A stretch of DNA of 64,000 nt from DATARH01 sp963773625. Lineage in GTDB: Bacteria > Pseudomonadota > Alphaproteobacteria > ATCC43930 > CGMCC-115725. The notes under the pieces are model-generated. The model saw only the letters and a list, made by a program, of their open reading frames with translations. It searched no databases and was not told where the DNA came from. Position numbers and translations under genes: made by a program. Of this stretch, positions 47,796-60,229 are shown one piece after another (the stretch's first letter is position 1; every line of letters starts with the position of its first letter). The DNA lies in assembly GCA_963773625.1 (NCBI GenBank), contig CAVZCJ010000010.1, forward strand, positions 186,001-250,000, in the 5' to 3' direction.

Positions 47796-49814
47796 TCAGA
47801 ACTTTACGGTGATTGTTCCGACGACCCGCCTTTCGACATTCGGCCCGGATGTTTGGCGTTGGGTCGCCTGGGTGATGTTCTGTCCCGAGAGAGCCAGGGT
47901 AATCCGGTCCGTCAGCTGATAGGCGACGCGGGTGTCGATCGCTACATAATCGTTGATCGGCGCCTAAGGTTGGCGTCAAACCCGCCACGACGGGGACAAA
48001 CCCAAAAAAGCGTGATTCGTACCGCAGGAACCCGTCGATTTCCCATGGCCCGTGCGACCAGCCGAGATTGGCGTTCACGACATGAACGGGGTTTGTATGC
48101 TGGAAGTCAGTGTTGGTGGTGAGGTTGGTCAACCCCGGATTGAACCGGTCGGTTACAACCTCTGGGGTGTAGCTTAGCCCCCAGCGCCAGTCGGTGAGAA
48201 ATTTGCCCTTCACCGCCAGCTCGATCCCCTCCGCGTGCGAGCTCGCGACATTCGCCGAGGTAAAGAAGGCGCCTCCCGGAGCGATGAGGAAGCCACCGCT
48301 CAGGCTGGAAATCTCATTGGTGGTCTGATGAAACGCGCTCGCCCGGAAATGGGCATTGAGCGCCTCGAAATAGTGATCCCAGCCAAGCTCATAATTGGTC
48401 ACAACGGTCGGCTGCAAGGTTGGGACGCCGGTGAAGTTTGCCAAGGGCGAATTAATCAGCAAGCGCGCCCAATTCAGCGAGGTTGGGAAGCTGCACCCCG
48501 CGGCCGACGGTCAGCCGTACGGTGTCTTCGGAGCTGGCTTTCCACACCAGACCGCTATTGAAGCTCTCCGTCGTCGCGCTGCGGTCCCAGGAAGCGTTGC
48601 TGAACGGATAGCCAAGCGGAACCGCGCCGCTGCGCCCGAGCATCAGGTGGTCGATACGCAGCGCGTTGGTGAGCGCCAGCGAGGGCGCGATCTGCCATTG
48701 CCACATCCCGCCGGCGGCGACGACGTCATAGAAGACGTCCGCGCCGCCGATCGGTCGTCGTGCCTTCCGTATTGTGACGATATTCGACGGTGGCGCGCAG
48801 CGTGTGATCGGTCCCGACCTTCACCGAATCCTGGAGCTGGAGCACGGTTACGTTGTTGTGAAAGTCTGGAGCCGGGACGAACGCCACATCGCCGAATTGG
48901 TAGGCCGTGGTGATCCAATTGCTGTAGGCGGTCGCCTGCCACAGCCCGGTGTCGGTGTCGGAGGTCAATTGCGCCTTGACCGAGTTGGTTTCGTACCTGG
49001 TGAATGACCGGGATTAACCCACCGGTGATTTCATCTTGTTTGGCGAAATATGGCTGCCCTCGAGGTCAAGGATGGTCTTTTCATCGAGGCGGACGACCCC
49101 GTTCAGGTCGAACGAGCCGCGATCGTCATCGCGCCGGAGGCCGAGAAAGGGCACCCCGGCCGGGGTGGTGAAGTCGTCGTCGAACCGCCCGCCGGCCATG
49201 AGGCGAATCGCGCCTTGCTCGCCCAATTTCATGGTGGTTACCAGCGAGCCCTGCCCGAAGTTCTGCGTGGCTCCGGTCAGCGAGGCGGTGTTCACATCGT
49301 CGTAAAGCGGGTTGTAGGTGACGATGTTGATCACGCCGCCGGCGGCGTTGAAGCCGAATAGGGCGCTGTTCGGACCCTTGACGATCTCGATCTGACGGAT
49401 CGCGGAGAGCTCGACCGGCAAGGTGCTCCACGGCGTGAAGCCATAGAAATCGGCATAAACCTGCCGGCCGTCGATCAGCACAAGAAGGCGCGGCGAGTAG
49501 GGCTGGTTGTAGCCGCGGACGCTGACATCGGCTTGGTCGTTGGTCGATTGCAGCACATCGATACCGGCGACATGGCGCAACACGCCGGGGATGTCGGTTG
49601 CGCCGGAGCGGCGAATATCGTCGGCCGTAACGATCTCCATGGTCGCCGGAACATCGCTCGCCCGCTGGGGAGAGCCGGTGACGCTGGTCGTCACCGGTTC
49701 GCCAAATAGCTGTTCGAGCGCCCCGTAATTCATCAATTGACCGTGCGCGGAACCCGCGGCCATCACGAGCGAGGCGCCGATCGCAGTTGCCAAACCGGTT
49801 TTCATCGGCGTCAT
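47796..49814 (-). CDS. TonB-dependent receptor (frameshifted)
   Basis: Outer-membrane TonB-dependent receptor. A signal peptide (LATAIGASLVMAAGSAHG) is followed by the plug domain with PVTTSVTGSPQRASDVPATMEIVTADDI, LLVLIDGRQVYADFYGF, and KGPNSALFGFNAAGGVINIVTY. Barrel strands follow, for example FLRYESRFFGFVP, VVTNYELGWDHYFE and a C-terminal beta strand ending GTITVKF. Frame changes occur near 49015, 48735, 48465 and 47965. It is followed on the same strand by no other receptor gene; upstream are the YfiR-like and GGDEF-EAL genes. Confidence 0.9.
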
Positions 49815-49860
49815 CCTCCAGCGGAGTTCTGCCGGGCCCGGGCCCGGTTAGCTGTTGCGG

Positions 49861-50386
49861 TCAGAACTCGGTGATCAACATGCGGAAGGCAGTCGAAAAG
49901 GAGACGCCGCTGCTTTCCGCCGCAGCCCGGTTGACGAGGATCTCGACCCTCGGCCCCGAATGAATACCGATGGCACAGGCTCCACTGCGAACCTGGGCGA
50001 GATCGAAGCTGACGCAGGGCAGCTTCTTCAAATTGGCGACTTCACTAAGCCGCCCCGCCGGCCCGGTCCCTTCGGTTAAGAAGAACAATCCGACCTGCGC
50101 GCCGCCGACTTGGTCAATCGGCACCTGTATTGGTTGCAAGGTCACATTGCCCACGCGCAGTCCGCCTGCCATCAATTGTTCCAGCTGCGCCGCATCGGCG
50201 GTCGATTGCGGGTTGGCGGGATTGAAGACAATGCCGACACGAACCGTGCCGACCGGCGCGTTGGTCATGAAGCTCAGGGCCCGGGCAGCAATCTGAAGAT
50301 CGCTTTCGGACACGGCTGCCATCGCATTCATGGCTGCGCCGAGCATCGCTGCCGTGAGGATGACCAGCCCGCCTGCGCCCCATCAT
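49861..50386 (-). CDS. YfiR/DUF4154-like periplasmic protein (one frameshift)
   Basis: Periplasmic protein with a signal peptide MMGRRRAG-LVILTAAMLGAAMNAMA; the two parts join only after a one-base shift near 50360. The mature part has FMTNAPVGTVRVGIVFNPANP and ends RVEILVNRAAAESSGVSFSTAFRML, the C-terminal pattern of YfiR-like proteins. YfiR in Pseudomonas is a periplasmic inhibitor of a diguanylate cyclase. The start ATG-ATG overlaps the GGDEF-EAL stop, so the two are coupled. Confidence 0.75.
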
Positions 50387-53300
50387 CTTCCCCCGCCGCC
50401 CCGGCCGCTAAGCGACGGGAGCGGGGTTGCGGCCCTTCGAGGCGGCGGCGGAGGCCTGGCTCTCGGCCACGGCCGCTGGTGTCTGGCTTCGGGGTCGATC
50501 TTGATTTGGCGCAAAAGCTCGGTGGCGCGCCCCACCTCGACCGGCTCGCTGAAGTAGAAACCTTGCGCTTTCGACGACCCTGTTGCGAGCAGCATGTCGC
50601 GTTGCTCACGGGTCTCGACGCCTTCGGCAATAACATCGATCCCGAATTCGCGCGCGAGATTGATGGTGGCGCGGATCGTCGCCGCGCGGTCGGGATCGCT
50701 CACGGCGCTCGCGACGAAGGATTGCGCGATCTTGAGGTGGTTGACGTTGTAGGCGCGCAGGTATTCGAATGAGGAGTACTTGGTGCCGAAATCGTCGATC
50801 GCGATGCCCACTCCCAACCGGTGCAATTGAGTGAGAACATCGCTTTGCGACCAGGTAATTTGCGCTAGGGTCGCTTCGGTGACATCCACCTCCAATTGCG
50901 CGAGGCGCAAGACCGCATCTTCTCGAGCGTGGCGGCGACCGCGGCGACAAGATCCTTGTCGTTCTTCAGCTCCTGCAGCGAAACGTTGATCGCGATCAGC
51001 GGCGGAGCGACGCCGAGTTCATGCCATTGCTTCATCTGTTGGCAAGCTTCTCCGAGCACCCAGCGGCCGAGCGGGACAATCATCCCGGTCTGCTCGGCGA
51101 CGGGAAGGAATTGGGTCGGAAATAGCATCCCCCGCGTGGGATGCCGCCAGCGGACCAGCGCCTCCATCCCCACGATCTTGCCCGAATGCAGCTCTATCTG
51201 CGGTTGATAATGGAGGACGAACTGCTTCTGGTCAATCGCGGCACGCAGCTCATCGACGAGCGCGACGCGGATGTGCATTTGCTCGTCCAACGCCTTGGAA
51301 TAGAAGCGGTAGCGATTACGGCCTTCATCCTTGGCGCGATAGAGCGCCATGTCGGCTTGGGACATCATGACGTCAGGGCTCGCGGTCCCGGGCAGGAACG
51401 GGCTGATGCCGATGCTGACGGTGAGGTGCAACTCGTTCCCGTCGATCACGTAGGGCTGGCTCAACATTTCCAAGATTTTCGCCGCCAAGGTACCGGCGCT
51501 CGCGAGGTCGGAAATGTCCGATTGCAGGATCGCGAATTCGTCGCCGCCGAGCCGGGCGACCAGGTCGGTCTCGCGTATGCTGGTCCTCAGGCGGTCCGCC
51601 ATTTGACAAAGCAACTGGTCGCCGGCCGGATGGCCGAGCGTGTCGTTGACGTTCTTGAAATGATCGAGATCGAGGTACAACACGGCGAAGGGCGCGCCAC
51701 CGCGCCGGGTGGCGGCGTAGGTCTGCTGGAGCCGCTCGTTAAACGTGGCGCGGTTTGCCAAGCCGGTCAGGCCGTCGGTGCGCGCCAGCAGGGCGATCTT
51801 CTCTTCCGCCGCCTTGCGTTCGGTGATGTCGATGATGATGCCTTCGACCTCGACCAGCCGCCCATCCTTGTCGCGCACCGGGGTGTAGCGGTTGTCGACC
51901 CAGCGATAGCGGCCGGAACCCGTCGCGCAGGCGGAACTCGATCGACGACGCTTCCGCCCCCTTTTCGAGCAGTCGCGCCATCGCGACGCCAACCTTGGCC
52001 TGATCCTCAGGGTGAATAAGGCACTGCGCCCAATTGGCGGCGCCGAGCAGCTCCTCGGGCGTGTGGCCGAATTTGGTGATGTTGTGCGAGACATAGATCA
52101 TCGGCAGCGAAGGCTCGCCGCGCAGTCGGTAAAGAATTGTCGGGCTGTTCTGGACGATCACATTGGCGTCGGCCAATTCCTTCACGTAACGCGCCCGCGC
52201 CACCGCGACGCCGATAAGACCGGCTAGCGTCGTAAGGGTGTCGGTTTCGGCCCAGCTCCACTGCCGCTGCTCCGCGGCCGCGTCGACAAAGCTCAAGCTC
52301 CCCCAGAGCTGGCCACCAATCATCACCGGGACCTGGAGAAGCGAGCGAATTCCCGCCTCCTTGAAGAGCGCGGCGCAGGGGGCCATCCACCTCCTCGGCA
52401 AACACCGACGCAGTTGCTGCCGGACAGGGTAGGCGCCACAAAGTTGGGGAAGATAGGCGGTCAGATCGAAATCTTCGAATGTCTTGTTCGACGAGAGCGA
52501 CGTCAGTCCGGGCGCCGCCCATTCGTGAATGAGCCGGGACCGCAGGTGACCGTTCGCGTCGGCGGCGACCGTGCTGATATAGACTCGGCTCGCCGTGACC
52601 GTCTGGCCGATCATCGCCAGAACCGTTGGGATGGCGTTGTCGAAGCTGTGCGCGCCGAGCAGCTCTTCCGCGCTCTTTGTCACCGCCTTGAGCAGCGCGT
52701 CGTGCTCGCGCAGCGCCGCCTCGGCGGTCTTTGCGCTCGACCAGCTCGGTGTGAAGTTGCCCGTTGGCGTCCTTCAGCTCCAACGTTCGTTGCGCCACGG
52801 TCTCTTCAAGTTGCACCTGGTAATGCGCAAGCTGCGTCGCTCGCTCCTCGGCGGCGGCAGCCTCCCGCTCGGAGGTGGCGCGGCGGCGCAGCGCGTCGGC
52901 CAACAGCTTGGCCAACACCAGAAACGCTACCGTGAAAAACCCGAGGATCGCCCCCTCCCGCCAGGTGGATTGGCGCCACTCGGCGAGAACGTCGGTCTTC
53001 GGCAATGCGGCGTGCACGGTGAACTTCGTCCGCGCCTCATCGGCCACGATAAAAGTATTGAGGTCACCGCCCGGCGCTTGCCCGGCGGTTATCGTTCCGT
53101 CGCTTTCGACCCAGATGCTCGCTGTGGGGTATTGCAGTAAGGCTCGCCAAATGGCGGCTGTCCGTTGGGCATTGCCGCTCTCGAGTGACTTGCCCGAGGC
53201 CATCTCGGCAAGTTCGTTAAGGTCGGCAAGGTGGCGACGGTCGCCGCAAGCTGGGTCTGAGCACGTTCGAGGATATGGTCCCGTTCGGAGACCATGTAGG

Positions 53301-53403
53301 CCGCGCCCAAGGCCCAGACGGCCGCCAGCGCCGCCGCCACCATCAGCGGGATGAGCTGCCCTAGGTGACGCCGGTGAGCGATAACGGGCTTGTCAGGCGT
53401 CAT
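50383..53403 (-). CDS. Membrane GGDEF-EAL sensor protein with GAF and PAS domains (frameshifted)
   Basis: Putative bifunctional cyclic-di-GMP enzyme. Order of parts: a membrane helix (LIPLMVAAALAAVWALGAAYM), a periplasmic sensor region, a second helix (ILGFFTVAFLVLAKLLADAL), a coiled coil, a GAF-like domain, a PAS domain (NSPTILYRL...YVSHNITKFGHTPEELLG), then GGDEF and EAL. The cyclase site is an intact LGGDEFAI with DLDHFKNVNDTLGHPAGD. The EAL domain has MEALVRWRHP, DVTEATL, IDDFGTKYSS and IAEGVET; the usual LKID reads LKIA. Frame changes occur near 53215, 52745, 52395, 51920 and 50925. Confidence 0.88.
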
Positions 53404-53507
53404 TCCTCAGGTCCTTGCTCCTCAGGCGAGCGGACACACACGATCGCGAACGCGAACTGACGCCATCAATCGTCCGCCAGCATGTTGACCGGGTCAGAAA
53501 CTGGCGG

Positions 53508-53521
53508 TTGATTTAGGTCAA
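53508..53521. promoter_or_regulatory. FNR/FixK-like box between the GGDEF-EAL and small membrane protein genes
   Basis: TTGATTTAGGTCAA is TTGAT-N4-GTCAA, close to the TTGAT-N4-ATCAA consensus. It lies 105 bp before the GGDEF-EAL start and 83 bp before the small membrane protein start on the other strand, so it could serve either. Binding is inference. Confidence 0.45.
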
Positions 53522-53603
53522 CCCGACAGCGCATCATTCATTCAAACGAATGAGCGGCGCGGCGGGGCAAGGCAGCGTAACGTCCCGCGGTCATGCTGGC
53601 GGC

Positions 53604-53759
53604 ATGTGGTTTTGGTATATTCCGACGCTTCCCCTGCTGATCGGGCTTGCTCTCGTCTATGCGCGCCGCTGGGGCTGGTTCTGCTGCTTCGTGGGGGTGC
53701 TCGTCGTCCTGTGGTTGGTCAATGGCCACGACCACGTGAACGTCCTGCGAGGACAGTGA
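53604..53759 (+). CDS. Small membrane protein of unknown function
   Basis: Unrecognised 51-residue protein. It starts MWFWYIPTLPLLIGLALVYA and has a second hydrophobic stretch WGWFCCFVGVLVVLWLV, separated by ARR. The C-terminus is NGHDHVNVLRGQ. Such a two-helix hairpin is typical of small bacterial membrane proteins. A frame-extended start at 53550 adds only a Gly-rich leader and is less likely. An FNR/FixK-like box lies 83 bp upstream. Confidence 0.55.
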   Translation: MWFWYIPTLPLLIGLALVYARRWGWFCCFVGVLVVLWLVNGHDHVNVLRGQ

Positions 53760-53844
53760 GCGGATCCGGCCACGGCCTTGCAGCGGAAGCTCTAGCAAGG
53801 CCCTCGCGGACGGGGATAAAAAGGCGCGGCGCGCCCTTGGAAAT

Positions 53845-53919
53845 GCCGGGTTAGCACAGTGGCAGTGCAGCGGTTTTGTAAACCGAAGGTCGGGGGTTCG
53901 AATCCCTCACCCGGCACCA
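53845..53919 (+). tRNA. tRNA-Thr (anticodon UGU)
   Basis: The 75-base sequence folds as a tRNA: acceptor GCCGGGT pairs with ACCCGGC, followed by encoded ACCA. The D arm is GCAC-AGTGGCA-GTGC, and the T arm contains GGTTCGAATCC. The anticodon loop TTTGTAA has T33 and anticodon TGT, reading ACA for threonine. The anticodon stem has a G-A mismatch at its outer pair. Confidence 0.93.
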
Positions 53920-53964
53920 ATTTTTTCAATTAATTACTAGTCGAAATCATCGGCTATTCATTTC

Positions 53965-53984
53965 TGGCTACCATATGGCTACCA
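53965..53984. repeat. Two 9-bp direct repeats downstream of tRNA-Thr
   Basis: TGGCTACCA occurs at 53965-53973 and 53976-53984, 46 bp after the tRNA. A 31-codon frame starts at 53975 just within the second copy (MATTMREIAAVARNGS...). Such spots downstream of tRNA genes are common integration sites; no integrase gene is seen. Confidence 0.4.
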
Positions 53985-54301
53985 CCATGCGAGAAATCGC
54001 GGCAGTTGCCCGCAACGGCTCACTGATGGCCAATGGGGGCGGGAGGTGGGGGACGGCAAGGGGATAAACCCCGGCATTAGGTTAACGGGTCCGCTAAAAT
54101 CTCAGCAAATTTGGGATTTCCGCTGATGTCCGCTTCGGGCCGGTGAGCGGACCATCCTCTGCTAGTCGGTCCAATGACGCCTTCGTGCCGATTCCGGCCA
54201 TTCGCGAGCCGGCGATCAATCGGTTCAAATCAGCCCTTAAGTCTACGTTTGGAGTCGCGACACTCCACCAAATAGCGATAGCAGACATGCAGCAGCGGCT
54301 T
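53985..54301. other. Intergenic region after the tRNA
   Basis: No supported gene. It holds the rest of the short 31-codon frame and, at 54171-54233, one copy of a dispersed degenerate repeat. The sequence before it is G-rich (GGGGGCGGGAGGTGGGGG), which is unusual here. Nothing else is seen. Confidence 0.6.
54171..54233. repeat. Dispersed intergenic repeat, copy A (right half)
   Basis: Contains ATGACGCCTTCGTGCCGATT, then CGGCCATTCGCGAG and, after a gap, GGTTCAAATCAG. It aligns with 59134-59165 and 61098-61145. The copies differ at several bases, as in an old, degenerate family. Confidence 0.55.
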
Positions 54302-54691
54302 TCAGTCCGCCGCGGTCGGGTAGCTGCCGCAGCTGTCCTTCAGAGCGTCGAAATCGACCGGCTTGGTGAGGAACTCACAGGCGCCCAGTTCGCTGGCGCG
54401 CGCCGCCGCTCGTCGTCGCCATAGGCGGTCACCATCATCACCGGCAGATCGGGGAACCGCTGCTTGATCTCGCCCAGTAGCTGCCAGCCCGTCCATCCCC
54501 GGCATGTTGATGTCCGACAGGATCACGATCAGTGTCGGCTCGATCCCCTCGGTGAGCTTGTCCAGCGCTTCCTCGCCCGAGTTGGCGAAGTGCATCACAT
54601 AGGTGCCGTCACGCACCTCGCGGCGAAAGCGCTGGCGGAACAGCAGCGCGACATCGGGCTCGTCGTCGACGACCAAAATGCTGACGCTCAT
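54302..54691 (-). CDS. Response regulator receiver-domain protein (frameshifted)
   Basis: Single receiver domain, about 128 residues, without an output domain. It begins SILVVDDEPDVALLFRQRF (acidic pair DD), has the phosphorylated Asp in ILSDINMPGMDG, and the conserved Lys in FLTKPVDFDAL. Frame changes near 54490 and 54410 disturb the middle; corrected, it reads VMMVTAYGDDERR. It starts 25 bp after the histidine kinase stop, so the two form a two-component pair. Confidence 0.83.
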   Translation of the reverse strand: MSVSILVVDDEPDVALLFRQRFRREVRDGTYVMHFANSGEEALDKLTEGIEPTLIVILSDINMPGMDGLAATGRDQAAVPRSAGDDGDRLWRRRAAARASELGACEFLTKPVDFDALKDSCGSYPTAAD

Positions 54692-54716
54692 GCTCTCCCC
54701 CGAGGTGCTCGCCTGG

Positions 54717-57326
<2,610 letters not shown>

Positions 57327-57584
57327 GTCAGCCTACTTCAGGCCGATCTTCGCAACGACGGCCTTCAGAACGGATCGGAATCAATAGACTGAAAGATGCC
57401 TCCAGGGCGACATCGATCTCTGTAGTTTCCAGTTGGCTCTGGAAAGAGATCATTCGAATGTGCCTTGACGTTGCCTGTTATAACTTTGTCGCCTCAAGTC
57501 GGCATCCTATACGTGCCGCAAGAAGAAATTCAGCAAGAAATGCGCCCGGAGGCTGCGCGTCTGAGCAGGGGAAAACCGACGGGA

Positions 57585-58948
57585 ATGACCATTCTGACAC
57601 GGCGTTCGCTGCTTTTTCGCGGCTCCCTTGCGATTGGCGCGACCGGGACATTGGCGCGGGCCATATCGCCAATGCCGCGGCGACGACCGCCGAGGTGTGG
57701 TGGGTGCAGGGCTTCGCCAAAGAGGAGGATGTACGCTTCAAAAGGATGGTCGCCGAATACGAGAAGACGAGCGGCAACAAGATCGACTACACCATCATAC
57801 CGTTCGAGCCTCTGCGCCTGAAGCAGGTTTCAGCGATAGCGAGCGGTATCGTCCCGGATGTGATGGAGGTCTGACGATCTCGAGTTTTTCCCCATTGAAT
57901 GCCTGGGACGACAACTCGTCGATGTGGGCGACATCGTCGAAACGCAGAAGCGCAATTCGCCGATCGCCTTGCCCCTGCGCATCTCTACAACAACGCCACG
58001 AAAAAGCGCGGCTACTACATGGTGCCGATAAAGCACGGCTCTCCGTTCCATATTTGGCGGTCGCTGGTCGAGAAGGCGGGCTACAAGATCTCCGATATTC
58101 CGAACACCTGGGATGCTTTCCTCGACTTCTTCAACCCGGTGCAGGACAAATTCCAGCACAGGGAATGCGCAATATCCATGCCTACGGCTATCGCGGACTG
58201 CTAATGGTGTCGACCCGGTCGCTTCACGCGTTCCTGATCGCCTATGGCGGCAAGGACCTCGTCACGCCGGACGGCAAACTCCACACCGACGACCCGCAGG
58301 TGCACGCGGCGGCAATCAAGGCGTTGAGCGGCTGACCACCCCCTTCAAGGAAGGCTACGTACCGCCGAGCTGCATCAACTGGAACGACGCGGACGACAAC
58401 AACGCCTTTCACTCCAAGCTAATGGTAATGGATTTCGACGGCACCATTTCGACCGAGATCGCGATGCATCGAAAAAAAGGACCTATACGACGATATCGAT
58501 GCCGTCGCGCCTGCCCCTCGAGCAACGACGGCAGGCAGCTGCCGAGCCAAATTAAGGTCAATGGCACCGTGATCCCGAAGGGGGCGAAGAACGTCGCGGT
58601 GGCCAAGGAATTATCAGATACGCGATCAGCCGAAGGTGCTGAACGAAGTATCTGAAAGGCGGGCTCGGCCGTTGGATGATACCGGTGCCCGAGATCGCCA
58701 GAAGCGACCCGTTTTGGCTCAAAGAGGACCCGCACCGCGCCGCCTACACCCAGCAGGCACTACTCGATCCGACGTTCCCGATGCACGAGGTGTTCAACCC
58801 GGCCATCGCCCAGGTCAACGCCGAGCATCTCTTCAGCGTCGCCGAGTTTGATGTGATAAAAGAGGGGATGGCGACGGAAGCGGCCATCGACAAGGCGTTT
58901 AAGCGGGCCGAAGCGATTTTCGCGAAATACCCGATCCAAGAGGCGTAG
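57585..58948 (+). CDS. Orphan ABC sugar-type solute-binding protein (frameshifted)
   Basis: Periplasmic binding protein of SBP family 1. The start MTILTRRSLLFRGSLAIGATG resembles a Tat signal. The mature part begins AEVWWVQGFAKEEDVRFKRMV, then YTIIPFEPLRLKQVSAIASG, RGYYMVPIKHGSPFHIWRSLV, FLIAYGGKDLVTPDGKL and SKLMVMDFDGTISTEIAM, ending AEAIFAKYPIQEA. At least six frame changes break it, but total length (about 455 codons) and order are those of a complete protein. No permease or ATPase genes adjoin it. It diverges from the histidine kinase. Confidence 0.75.
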
Positions 58949-59035
58949 ATTCGACGATGCCTCGTTGGTGCCCAACCACGCCGCGACGCAAAAAAAGCAG
59001 GTCATCCATCCGAACTGTGCCGTCTAAGACCATCG

Positions 59036-59165
59036 GCGCGAAGGTCGGCTAGGGGGCATGACCAGACGGCGAAGACCACAACACCGAATGGCCGTTTAGG
59101 ATCGAGTAGCGGACCCTCGCTGGCAGTCCGCCCGATGACGTCTTGGCGCCGATAACGGTCACGGG
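59036..59165. repeat. Dispersed intergenic repeat, copy B
   Basis: Left part GCGCGAAGGTCGGCT (59036-59050) and right part ATGACGTCTTGGCGCCGAT (59135-59153) match the two halves of copy D. It fills part of the 278-bp gap between the binding-protein gene and a converging hypothetical gene. Confidence 0.5.
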
Positions 59166-59226
59166 CCGCGGTAGAGCAGCGGACATCCACGCGCAACTCT
59201 GCACTGGGCGCGAGCTGGGTAACCCT

Positions 59227-59835
59227 TTAAGAGTTTGGTCCGTCCGGCTGATGAGCTGCGTGGGTGGCGATGTCGTCGCTTGGACCGAGATAGGGCGGCG
59301 TAAAACCCATCGTCCGGGGTGCCGCATCCGCCCCCTCGATCACCGCGGCGGGGACAGGTCGGAGTTGCTGCTCCCAGAGCTGCCGGATGCTCAGATGCGT
59401 TGTTTCATGGATAAAGACATGACCGTGCTGGTCAAACCCGAACAGGGTCGCCTCGGGATCGCGGCGGACCTGGCGGAACGCTTCGTTGATCGCAGAAAGG
59501 CACTTGATGAGGCCATTGCCGTCGGCCAGGCGGGTATGACGCAGGATGTCGCCGGTATTCAGCGCATGGAGCGGCGGTACACGCGGGCCCGGCGCAGCAT
59601 CGCGAGCCAGCTCGAAAAACACCTGCGACAGCACAAAATTGTCGCGGATCATCGCGAACACATGCGCCGCCTCTTCGGAGGCGAGAGCCGCCAGCGCAGC
59701 ACTCTCGACCTGTGAAGGGTCGTGGGTGGGGCGTTCGACGGCAGCCAGCGCCTGGGCGATCTCGTGCACAATCCAGCGCCGAACTTCGGGCGGGGCTGAG
59801 CGAACCTGCTCGGGAGTGAATGTAAAGCTCGTCAT
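59227..59835 (-). CDS. Hypothetical protein under an FNR/FixK-like box
   Basis: Intact 202-residue protein, no family recognised. It begins MTSFTFTPEQVRSAPPEVRR; a mainly helical N-terminal half is followed by INEAFRQVRRDPEATLFGFDQHGHVFIHET. The centre has a few His (HVFIHETTHLSI) but no clear metal motif. No signal peptide or membrane helix. The ATG at 59835 is chosen over one 12 codons upstream because of the leader expected from the box at 59889-59902. Confidence 0.65.
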   Translation of the reverse strand: MTSFTFTPEQVRSAPPEVRRWIVHEIAQALAAVERPTHDPSQVESAALAALASEEAAHVFAMIRDNFVLSQVFFELARDAAPGPRVPPLHALNTGDILRHTRLADGNGLIKCLSAINEAFRQVRRDPEATLFGFDQHGHVFIHETTHLSIRQLWEQQLRPVPAAVIEGADAAPRTMGFTPPYLGPSDDIATHAAHQPDGPNS

Positions 59836-59888
59836 GGGGCACCTCGCTAACACGGCGCGCAGTTTGCCCACGGCCCAAACCGTTAGCC

Positions 59889-59902
59889 TTGACCCATATC
59901 AA
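59889..59902 (-). promoter_or_regulatory. FNR/FixK-like box upstream of the hypothetical gene
   Basis: TTGACCCATATCAA fits TTGAC-N4-ATCAA. Its centre is about 60 bp before the ATG at 59835, so a site at -41.5 would leave a leader of about 18 bases. This is a typical class II activator position. Confidence 0.6.
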
Positions 59903-59947
59903 TCGATTGCCCGGGCCACACCGTTGTACGCTCTGCCCCTGCCGATG

Positions 59948-59993
59948 GCGAAGGTCGGGTATCGGTTGCACTGCCGTCGAAGGGCGCGATCGG
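59948..59993. repeat. Dispersed intergenic repeat, copy C (left half)
   Basis: GCGAAGGTCGGGTATCGG (59948-59965) and GCCGTCGAAGGGCGCGATCGG (in part) match the left half of copy D. It lies in the 327-bp gap between the hypothetical gene and aqpZ, in which nothing else is recognised apart from the FNR-like box. Confidence 0.5.
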
Positions 59994-60229
59994 GCAACTC
60001 GCGCGCGCATTTTATTGGGCATCTGGCGCGACGATCAGGGAGGTTAAGGGCGCGCTCACCAACCAGCACCAATGTAGGGTCACCCGCGTAAAATCGAACA
60101 CGGCAGGTCTGGCGGCCCATGAGGGCGGACTTCGGCTCAGCCTGATAAAACCTCACGTCGCCGCAGTCGCTCCTGGTAGATTGTCGCGGCCAATTCAACC
60201 GCTGCGATCCGGCAGCGAGAGGGGGGACG

